Below, piece after piece: positions 1-9,100 of a DNA stretch of 64,000 nt. The first letter of the stretch is position 1, and each line of letters opens with the position of its first letter. The DNA comes from Eulemur rufifrons. Taxonomy: Eukaryota > Chordata > Mammalia > Primates > Lemuridae. The stretch covers positions 70,995,001-71,059,000 of the forward strand of contig NC_090999.1 of the NCBI RefSeq assembly GCF_041146395.1, read 5' to 3'. A model generated the notes under the pieces. That model worked only from the letters and a program-made list of their open reading frames with translations, did not search any database and was not told the origin of the DNA. The translations under genes and the position numbers were made by a program.

Positions 1-155
1 AATAATGAACATTTATTATGTGCCTGGCACTGTTCTAAGGATATTAATTGGGTTTTTCCTGGCAACAGCCCTATGAGGTAGGTAGTATGATTATTTCCAT
101 TTTGCAGATGAAGAAACTGAGGCGCAGAGAGGCTGGGTACTTGCCCAGTTTCATA
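1..155 (-). repeat. MIR, antisense, copy A (cut by window edge)
   Basis: Shows the reversed MIR signature: the TGTGCCTGGCACTGTTCTAAG end and a core resembling GATGAAGAAACTGAGGC. It is nearly the same sequence as the MIR at 2475-2631, differing by two substitutions and two small indel regions. It stops abruptly at 155, where a Tigger 3' end begins. Confidence 0.85.
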
Positions 156-322
156 TACAGGTTTGTAGCCTAGGAGCAATAGGCTACCATACAGACTAGG
201 TGTGTAGTAGGCTATACCATCTAGGTTTGTGCAAGTACACTTTATGATGTTTGCACAAGGACACTATCACCTAATGATGCGTTTCTCAAGGTGTATCTCC
301 ATTGTTATGCAACACAAGACTG
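156..322 (+). mobile_element. Tigger-type DNA transposon, 3' end fragment
   Basis: Aligns with the last 163 bases of the full-length element at 17762-18910 (from TACAGGTTTGTAGCCTAGG to the terminal GACTG). It is followed by TA, the target dinucleotide expected for Tigger/pogo elements. Its 5' side is missing and joins directly to MIR copy A. Confidence 0.8.
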
Positions 323-774
323 TACATGTGCATACTGTTCTATAATTTACTTTTTAAATATTAATGTCTTTCTTTTCTCTTTCTGAACAATTCAGTTCTA
401 AAGCCATTATGTGGCGCATAGCAGGGTACACATTCAGGAAGGGTGGCCTGGCATGTGGTAATGGAGCCCAGATTGAGTAGGGAGGCATCAGTGTGTGATG
501 GGGTTGGTGACCAGGCATGGGGTGTTAGAGCCCAAGCAGGGTGAGGAGGGCTTCCATGCGTGGGCAGCCCAGTGTAGGATGTTCACAAAGGCCAAGTGGG
601 ATGGATGAAGAGCACAAAGAGAAAGTCTGATGTGGGCTTTTGAGTCCAGATGGGAGAGAGGGAGAAAAAGCAAGGATGTGCTCAAAGGATGATGCCGTAA
701 AAGCTAGCCTGAAGCTAACTAGTTGATGTGACAATTTAGGCAAAGGAAGTAATATAAATAAATAAAGCTAGCAA

Positions 775-1033
775 CAGATTAAAACCCATTGAATAAAATA
801 GGAAACCATGAGTTCATTATGATATAATAAATAGATGAATAAATTGAAAGTTTGATGAGAAATGGAATCATTATGAAGGTAAAAGTAACCTCTCCACCAA
901 AATATATTAATTACAGAGGGAAAATAATAACTGTGTAGTGGAAAACCAGAAAGACACCACCTTAATACAGTGGTCAAAGTTAATATCATCAGTAACGAGA
1001 CAAGTCAAAATTGTCAAAATCCTAATAAAATTT
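775..1033 (+). repeat. L1M-type LINE 3' UTR, left piece
   Basis: Resembles mammalian L1M 3'-UTR sequence (phrase near 950-1010 of the type CACCACCTTAATACAGTGG, then GTCAAAGTTAATATCATCAG). It is interrupted by an LTR remnant and resumes at about 1462. Confidence 0.6.
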
Positions 1034-1461
1034 TGTGGTAGACAGCTTCTAAGAAGGTGATCCTCCCCTCCTGGTATTCATGCCCTTGTTCTGACTCGTG
1101 TAGCCAACAGAGTGTTAGAGAAATGATGGTATGCGAAAGACATTGCTCACTCTGGAGGAAGCCAGTTGCCATGATGTGAGGACACTCAAGCAGCCCTGGA
1201 GAGAGGGCCACATGGTGAAGACATGTTGTTCCTGCCAACAGCCAACACCAACTGGCCAGCCATGTTAGCACACCACTTTGCAAGCAAATCTTTTAGTCTA
1301 GTCAAGCCTTCAGATGGCTGCAGTCCTGGCCAACATCTTGACTGCAACCGCTTGAGACCACCATCCAGCTAAGCTTTTCCTGATGGACTATGTGAGATAA
1401 TGCTTTATTATTTTCAACTACCAAGTTTTGAATTTGATATGCAGCAGTGAACAACAATACA
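1034..1461 (+). repeat. Ancient solo LTR, MaLR (MLT1)-like
   Basis: Begins TGTGGTAGACAGCTTCTAAG and ends near AACAATACA, the TG...CA ends of an LTR. It contains the phrases GTCAAGCCTTCAGATGGCTG and CACCATCCAGCTAAG and a degenerate polyadenylation region. About 430 bp, inserted into an L1 3' UTR. The subfamily name is uncertain; no internal retroviral genes are present. Confidence 0.55.
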
Positions 1462-1965
1462 GATGTAGTGAGAAGAACATGGCATTGCTTCCATGATATT
1501 CCTGCCCAAGATGCATAACCTGAATCTGGTCCTAATGAAACATAAAACAAATAGTAATTGTGAAGCATTCCTCAAAATAACTGGCCTGTAGAGTCAAGAC
1601 ATAAAAGTTAAGGACAGACTCAGAAACTATCCAGAAGTGAAAGAGACTAGAGACGTGACAAGTTTCTTTGCAATGCCTGATTCTGAACTGACTTTTTTGC
1701 TTTCAAAGGACATTGTTGGGAAATTGGCAAAGTTTGAAGCCTAAGGATTAGATGATAGTAATGTGTCAATATGAATATTTTATTTTGATGATTTGATTGA
1801 GGTTGTGTAGTAGAATGCACTTATTTTTAAGAAATAACACTAAAGTCTTCAGGGGTGATGAAGCATCAGGTTAGTTACTCACAAATGAGTTTTGGAGAAA
1901 AGTTATTTGTACTGTACTTGCAACATTTCTGTCAGTTTAAGATTATTTAATTTTTTTTTAGTTAT
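1462..1965 (+). repeat. L1M-type LINE 3' UTR, right piece
   Basis: Continues the L1M 3' UTR: CAAGATGCATAACCTGAATC, AAATAACTGGCCTGTAGAG, GACATTGTTGGGAAATTGGC, then TGTACTTGCAACATTTCTGT near the 3' end. Together with 775-1033 it forms one LINE split by the LTR. Confidence 0.65.
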
Positions 1966-1984
1966 GAAAAAGGAAAACAACATA

Positions 1985-2290
1985 ATATGTCATAGAATAT
2001 ACCCTTGGCCATATTGTCCTGTTTTAAAGTGATGCATAGTATTCTGGTTTTTGTAAGTATAAAAACATTTATTTTATTTTTTTACCAATCTCCTTTTGAT
2101 GGGCATTTAAATTGCTTGCAGTTCTTTGTTATTAGAAACATCCAGTTCTTTGTTATTATGAACACTAGTAAATATCCCTATAAACATATTTGTGCTTTGT
2201 TCAGTTTTTGCGCAACAAAAAATCCCGAGAAGTCAGATTGCTATGTGAATGGCTATGCATCCTTTAATCAGTTTAATCATAAATCATTCA
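1985..2290. repeat. Probable ancient LINE-like fragment with a short internal tandem duplication
   Basis: Phrases such as TTGATGGGCATTTAAATTGC and AGTCAGATTGCTATGTGAATGG recall old L1-derived repeats. A 16-base unit CAGTTCTTTGTTATTA occurs at 2119-2134 and 2143-2158. Family not resolved. Confidence 0.35.
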
Positions 2291-2374
2291 GGGAAGCTGC
2301 ATAAATTCTCCTTAAAAGAAAATGAAATTTATAATTTGGTAGTTACTTTTATTTGTTTTTTATCCGGGCGAAAG

Positions 2375-2466
2375 TAGTTCCTGTAAGAGTGGGAACTTTA
2401 TCTATCTTGATTATCAACATCCCCAGCATTCAGATAGCATTCAGCACTCAATATATATTTGTTGCA
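2375..2466 (+). repeat. L2 LINE 3' tail
   Basis: Carries the typical L2 ending: GGGAACTTTATCTATCTTG, CCCCAGCATTCAGATAG, then CACTCAATATATATTTGTTG. Confidence 0.6.
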
Positions 2467-2474
2467 ACAATAAT

Positions 2475-2700
2475 AATAATGAACATTTATTATGTGCCTG
2501 GCACTGTTCTAAGGATATTGAGTTTTTCCTGGCAACAGCCCTATGAGGTAGGTAGTATGATTATTTCAATTTTGCAAATGAAGAAACTGAGGTGAGGCTC
2601 AGAGAGGCTGGGTACTTGCCCAGTTTCATACAGCTAGTGAATGGTGGAGCCAGGAGTCAGGCAGTTGTGCTTCAGTTTACAAATAACCACTATGCTCTAC
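2475..2700 (-). repeat. MIR, antisense, copy B (longer copy)
   Basis: Same sequence as copy A over 2475-2631, then continues through the MIR core (CAGCTAGTGAATGGTGGAGC) towards the reversed 5' end. It is the only one of the pair with the continuation expected for MIR, so it may be the parental copy. Confidence 0.85.
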
Positions 2701-3064
2701 TGAGTCTCTTGCTGAATAAATGAATCAATGAATGAATGGCCAAAATGGCTAATATATTTATTTGTTTTTTTGGCCAATTACAAATTTTGCCTATCTTTTT
2801 GTTTTGTAAAGGAAAATTAGAGGGAATGAACTGCCTATTTTGTAAGACCCAAATTAATTTTGTGGCCTTCTGGACTAGGCTGTACTTACTATCCAATAAC
2901 AGTCCTACTAGAATTAATATCCGTACAGGTATAAGCTATAAATCATTCTTATCTGAAGAATTTATGGATATGTAAACAGAACATTTGTTTTGTATTGCAA
3001 ATGAAATAGTTCAGTCTGGGCCTGCAGCTTGAGTCTAGCAGAAAGAACTTCTATTACTTGCTTT

Positions 3065-3440
3065 TCAAACACATATGCTGTTCCCCACCTGGGCTCCTTT
3101 GCCCCTGCCATTCCCTATACCTGGAATGGTCATCGTCCACCTCCCATGGTGGAAACTCTAACCGTCCTCCATCATCTCACTCCATAGCCACCTCTTCCAC
3201 TGCACACTGCTTTTACCCTCTCTTTTTTCTTATTTGCCTCTTGAAATGAAGGTTCTTTTCTTCCTCAAAATTCCCTGAGTCCCTTTTATAGGGCTCCTAT
3301 AGGAAGACTACATTCTAAACATAACCTTGTGTTACTCGTATAAAGTTCTATCTCCCCCAATAGACTATATTCTCTTTTAGTTTTATTCATTTATAGATCT
3401 CCAATATGTATTATGATATTTTGTACAGATTATGAAATTA
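3065..3440 (+). repeat. L2 LINE 3' region
   Basis: Contains diverged L2 phrases: CTGCCATTCCCTATACCTGG (from CTGTTCCCTCTGCCTGGAA), then TCTCCCCCAATAGACTATAT and a run into an AT-rich tail. Confidence 0.6.
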
Positions 3441-5318
3441 AGTTGTTGTTTTTTTTTCCTTTGGATGAGTGAAGGAATTCTCTCAGGGAAATATATCTTG
3501 AATTTTTAAAATATTAAATAAGAAGACTAATAAGATTAGCTTTGAATATTATATATTCCACATTATCAGAAATTCTAAAATAACAAATGAAATGGTTAGA
3601 CATTTTTTTAATATGATAATTTGTATTTTTTCTTTACCTTATAAGGCATCCAGAAACAAGAAGTATAATTAGCTTTCATTTCTATGAGACCTTTTGTTCT
3701 ATTCATGGCCACAAATATCAATTTTGCTTCTACCCACAACTTTAACTCTCTTTTCTTTAAGTGAGTGGCTTTAAATCAAAGAGATGAGTGAAATTTTTTT
3801 TTTCAAAGACTAGTACTTAAAGGTGTGTTCGTGTTAGAGAATTTTAATACTAAATTTGTTTTCAAGTGTTTATATAATACCAAATCTCTTTGCCAACTGG
3901 AAGAACGACTGTCCTTGAATCCTGTTCTGAATGAAATAGTAAAATATAAACTCTCTTCACATATATATTGTTTTAAAAAGAGAAAACTTCAGGGAATGTT
4001 AAGTGTTGTCATTTGACAGGACTGTACTTTGTTGCTTAGCAAAGGCAATAGCATGGCCTTCAGGCCAATTGTTTCTCTTCCCCCATAAGGAGTTCTTTCC
4101 TTTACCCACAGGGTAAGGACGCTGCTGAAGGTTTTTGTTGCGGAAAAGCTCAAACAGCAAGCCAGAGAGAAAGTTCAAACAAATATTATCAGTCTTTCAA
4201 AAATGCCATTGCTTATGTAAATTAACTGTGGTCCTTGGGTGCTGGTGAGCCTCCAGTATCCTTGAATTTGTTGGACATTAAGTCATGTTTTATTTCTATT
4301 TGGTGTATGGTATGTTTCTTCTATCTAGAAAGCTCTGACCATGAAGAATCTCATTTAATCTAAGGTTAGTTAGTGCTTTTTTGTTTGTATGTTTCTTTTG
4401 GTTCTGGATTTTTTTTTTAATATTACCTTCACTATCTGGTGTTTTCCAGAGGATAATTTAGAGGTGAATGTGTTATCGTGGAGTACTTCTATATGATCTT
4501 ACTGATTTGTGTTTCTTACTGTTATGCATCTAGCCATTGAATTTATTCAAGATTCTCCAAATCATGTTTATAATTACTGATTAAAATAAAACTTTAAGAA
4601 ATCTTTTTTCTTTGGAGTTATAGTATTTTTATATTGTGAATGATACAATTTTAATTAATGCCTTCTGACTAAAATGTGCAGACTTGTACATAGTCTGAAA
4701 TATGTTCACAACAGTAGAGTCAAAACATGATTATTTTAAAATTTAGCCTAGCTGGTTCCTCTTCATAAGCTGTTGAGATGTTACACTAGTTCTACCTGGC
4801 CTCTCATTTATGTTAATGCAAAGATCTTGATCATAGCCTTTGTAGATAAAATTCATTTGGGGGCCAGCTGAGATTCTCCCTACTGTTTCTAATTGTCTTA
4901 TAAATCTTCACACTTTATTTAGGAAAGAATATCTTTTGGGAGGTATGCCTTATAAGTAATAAATTATTATTTTGTATAGTAGATGCAGGATTTTTAAATG
5001 GGCATTTACATTATATGTATATCATATTAGCTGTAGAGTTTTGGTTTGTTTTAAAATAATTCTGAAAACTTCAGCAATTACTTCTGTGATGATCTTTGGG
5101 AGTTTTGGGCAGGGAGTATCTTTCCCCTTAGATCTGTAGCTCTGTGATGCATATATATAAACATGCCTTTGTTCTCAAAGACTTTTTCTATGTGATTACT
5201 GTAGTATCCAAGTGCTTTGTCTTAGCCTGTCATGGTCTTTTTTTCCTTGTGCCTTAGCCTGTCATCTGTGTGAATAACTTTGTTTACATTTAGCAAAGGT
5301 ATTAAGTGCATTTTTGGT

Positions 5319-5460
5319 GAGAGAAGGGAGTGATAAAGGAAGTAAGGAGAAGAAATCAGGAGAGTGCAGTGCATGTGAGGGACAAAGGGGGGAAGAAGTA
5401 GGAAAAGAAAACGGGAATGGATGTGAGGGAGGAAGAGCAAGCAAGAGGCGGAACAGGGGT
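5319..5460 (+). other. Purine-rich block upstream of the PAM CpG region
   Basis: About 140 bases dominated by A and G (GAGA/GGAAG-type runs), ending roughly 190-230 bases before the CpG-rich leader. No repeat unit is regular enough to call a microsatellite. Confidence 0.6.
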
Positions 5461-5648
5461 TATGCTATGGGGGTCTGTGAAAGCCTGGGGGCTGGTCGTG
5501 GGGGAGGGAGAGCAACAGCCCAGCATTTTCCCCAGGCTTGGGCGCAAGCCTGCGAAACTACTAATGTATTAAAGAACCTCAGCTGGGATTTGCTGAGGAC
5601 AAATGCTGTAATGTGTTAGTCATCCATTATCTGCTTCTATTTTTGCAG

Positions 5649-6020
5649 GTTCTGAACGATGACTGACGCGGGTTTGTGTGATATCCCTCACAGTCGCTGT
5701 CATCCCGGAGTGATAAGGAGCCCGCACGTCTAGCCCCAGCGGCAGCGCCAGCGAGCAGCTCTGGAGGGAGGAAAGCTTCCGCCCGCGGACCGGACCAAAG
5801 TGCCGCCTTCCCACGGGTCTCTGCCTGCGGCTCGTGACCGAGCCACCTCGCCCCGTCCGGCTCGCCGCCCTCGCAGGCAGATGGTGTGTGGCCGCCGCAG
5901 GACGCCCGCCGCGCCCGGGCCATGAACTAGCGGCCGCTGGCGGCGCCGCTGCCCGACCGCCGGCCCCAGCCCCGCGCCGCGCTGCCCGGTGCTCCCCGGC
6001 GGGGCCGGAGCGCCCTGGAC
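5649..6020 (+). promoter_or_regulatory. PAM: CpG-rich PAM promoter / 5' untranslated leader with three upstream ATGs
   Basis: GC and CpG content rise sharply from about 5690 and stay high to the exon 1 donor at 6113, in contrast to AT-rich flanks. No convincing TATA box is seen, as usual for a CpG-island promoter. Upstream ATGs lie at 5659 (24 codons, stop at 5731-5733), 5881 (14 codons, stop at 5923-5925) and 5922 (two codons, stop at 5928-5930). All close before the main ATG at 6021. The left limit is placed at a splice-acceptor-like site (pyrimidine-rich, CAG ending 5648). Whether transcription starts here or in a more distal noncoding exon cannot be decided from sequence alone. Confidence 0.7.
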
Positions 6021-6112
6021 ATGGCTGGCCGCGCTCGCAGCCTGCTGCTTCTCCTCCTCGTGTTGCAGAGCAGCTGCTTGGGCTTCAGAAGCCCACTTTC
6101 TGTCTTTAAGAG
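6021..6112 (+). CDS. PAM: PAM coding exon 1: signal peptide and propeptide
   Basis: Encodes 30 codons plus two bases, beginning [16 protein letters not shown]. The ATG at 6021 has G at -3 and G at +4, a strong initiation context, and the product starts like mammalian PAM. Residues 8-15 form a leucine-rich hydrophobic core. Signal cleavage is expected near G21/F22, leaving a roughly 10-residue propeptide that ends at the dibasic K30-R31. The donor is AG|GTGGGT at 6113. The phase-2 intron splits the arginine codon of the dibasic site. The exon lies in CpG-rich sequence continuous with the probable promoter. The start of the noncoding part is not fixed by the sequence; a good splice-acceptor-like site ends at 5648. 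Confidence 0.95.
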
Positions 6113-9100
6113 GTGGGTGTTTGTTGTTTGGGTGGTCTCTGTGCATGCTGTTTAGAAATGGAATCACTTGAGAACCAGAGTGTTGGCGAGACATGCGAGG
6201 TTGCTTCTCTTTGCTGAAACGACTCGGAATTTTAGCACAGGAACTTCTTGTGAAAGTCCCCCTGGCAGAAAAAGCCCACTGTATTGGAGCTAAGCTGCCT
6301 GGGCTTTCAAAACTCCAATTAGAAGTTGTGATTTCCAATCCTGATCACTCCCTCTTGGGGAGATATTTTAGAAACTGCGAAATAGTCGCTTAGACTTGAA
6401 TGCCTTCTTGTTTATAACAGGTCAGAGAATAAAATACCAAGATACATCATCAGTGGTGAGGAGAAGCAGATCATGGACTGTAATAGCTCACAGGGAAACA
6501 CCAAGTTGTGTACACACGCCTCATAATTACCATATTAATTATTTATGCACTTGTACATTTGTAGTTCATATCTCAGTTTTTTATTTCCTCCTCGTACAAC
6601 TCTGCCTCCTAGCAAGATTGTGGTTGTTTTTTTTGCTTCTGACTAGTTATACTGGCCACTCAATATAGTTAAACAGAAATTTTTACGGGGCTGTGGTTAA
6701 TATCTCTGCCATTAGAAAATTGGCATGCCTGTGATAATTTCTAATGTATTAATACTGTATCTTCATTAAGTAGGGACAAGTATATATTTTGATAAGTTTT
6801 TATTGAATTTAGTTTTAAATGTAGCCTGCTTGGTTATGTTGATTATATTTTGTTTACAAATTGGGTATATATTGTTCTTGGACTATAAAATGCAATTCTA
6901 TGTATGTTTAAAAACATTATATAGTCATCACATCTTTAGAGTTTTCATTGGGTCTCAATCAATAATCTTTGACTTAAGGTCATAAAATTCCTTATTTTCC
7001 CCTTCTCATGTTGAGTTTAGATTCCATTATGTTCAAGAATATTGACATTGTCTTCCTTTTTAAGGTTTAAAGAAACTACCAGATCATTTTCCAATGACTG
7101 TCTTGGTACCACCAGACCAGTTATTCCTATTGATTCATCAGATTTTGCATTGGATATTCGCATGCCTGGGGTTACACCTAAACAGGTGAGAGGAATTCTA
7201 TATTTTATTATTCACTTGTTCTACATATAATCCATAGTTAAAACAAAAATCCTGCATTTACAGCTGTGGTAACTTCTTTACAAGTGAGCATTTGCTTTCA
7301 AGACTCTTCAGATAGGGTTAGAGTAATTGACTATTTTAAAAAGGAGTAAATCGTTCAGTTAAATTTCTTTTAAAAGATTTTACCTATATTGTTAGTTGTG
7401 GTTTGAAATGGACCTTGAAAATGTACGTTTTGAGATTCTCCATGGAGTCGTAGCCTCTGTAATACGACATGTAAGTATGCATTAAAATATGAAAAATTAT
7501 TCTAATAAAGGGAAATGATACTGAGCAGCTGCATCTAGGAGATTACTTTGTTTAAATACCCTTCTATCGCAGCCACAAGTTGAGAAATAGAAATGTGTGT
7601 TTACTGCCAAGAATTTGAAAAACAAAAATTCCACATTTTCAAAAGTTAAGAAAACTGTTCATACAGGTGGCTGATTGTGAGTTTTCTTTAGCCTGACTGA
7701 CTTGTTATGAGAGATATATTTTGAAGAAACAATGGCAGAGCCCATAAAAATATGACTTACAGAGCGTTTTGAGTAGAACTGGGTTGTTGCTAGGGCTTTC
7801 CTATTTTAGGTACACACAAAAAGCTCAAACCTACTGCTGTCATGTGTGCAAGGTGTTTCATTAAGCATAAAAAGGCCAGAATTAATTATGCTTTGCAGCC
7901 AGGCAGTGCAGGGATTTATGTGTGTCATTAAAAGATAGTTCTCTCCTTTTGAAGGGCTGCAGAGACAGGGAAAGACCTGGATGTTGTAGAGCTGCAGTGG
8001 CTGATGACTCATTGTTGCAGATAACATTCTAGTTTTCTTTTTTTCCTTTAGTCCTGGGAAAATAAAAGTATTTTATTCTACTTATTGGGAATAATTACTT
8101 TTGAAATTGACATCCAGAAACTCTAGAAAATACACATGGGCCTTTTTTTCAGGGACTAAGGATTGATATTCATTTATTTGAAGACCTGCATGTGATCTAA
8201 TTATCTTTTTTTTTTATTTTTTATTTTTATTTTTATTTATTTATTTATTTTTTTGAGACAGAGTCTCACCCTGTTGCCCAGGCTAGAGTGAGTGCCGTGG
8301 CGTCAGCCTAGCTCACAGCAACCTCAAACTCCTGAGCTCAAAGGATCCTCCTGTCTCAGCCTCCCGAGTAGCTGGGACTACAGGCATGTGCCACCATGCC
8401 CAGCTAATTTTTTCTATATATATTTTTAGCTGTCTATATAATTTCTTTCTATTTTTAGTAGAGATGGGGTCTCGCTCTTGCTCAGGCTGGTCTCGAACTC
8501 CTGAGCTCAAACGATCCGCCCACCTCGGCCTCCCAGAGTGCTAGGATTATAGGCGTGAGCCACCTGGCCTGGCCTGATCTAATTATCTTTAACCACTTCA
8601 CCACTGCAAAAATGACTCTCACCCCCTCCCCATCCCCAAATGACCATGCAGATAGCGTCTTTGTGCATTCCATTGTCACTGTCCTGGCCTTTAATTTCAT
8701 AAGCTCTTTATTTAGTAGTTGGCCAAAAGAGGTGTAATGAGATTGAGACTAGGAAAGAACAACTCACTTGTGAAATGTTCCTGCTCTTGTCTCTTACTTT
8801 TAAAAGTGATTTTTCCCCTATATTTGCTTTAACTGAATTTATGTTCTTTTAAAATATCCACAAATTGGTTTTTAAGTACTCCTCTTCCCATAAGAATATC
8901 ATTATTTTATCAAATAGTCATTGTTGTAGTTTGTTACTATTGTTGTTTTTTCCTTCTCATTATTTAAGAGTGATGACATTTAAATTATTTAACAATAATA
9001 ATATTGGGCAACTGTATTGGGGTCAATAATCTCAGAAAGAGTTCCTAGAGGAATTGATTATAAAAGAATGTGGAGGAGCTCCATTTTCATAAGATAGAAT

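Larger units (their letters stand above)
1..5648. other. 5' flank of PAM
   Basis: No coding exon is recognisable. The left 3.4 kb is a patchwork of old repeats (MIR, Tigger fragment, split L1, LTR remnant, L2), listed separately. Stretches 323-770 and 3441-5220 hold nothing I can name. A purine-rich block at about 5319-5460 precedes the CpG-rich region. Predicted ORFs here are short and unrelated to known proteins. Confidence 0.6.

Noticed and set aside
5730..6338. 202-codon antisense ORF, the longest in the window
   Set aside because: It overlaps the CpG-rich PAM first exon, where stop codons are scarce by composition. The product is Arg/Gly/Ala-rich with no recognisable domain, and the sense strand is a known exon.
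7042..7230. 62-codon sense ORF
   Set aside because: It is PAM exon 2 read through both splice sites, not a separate gene.
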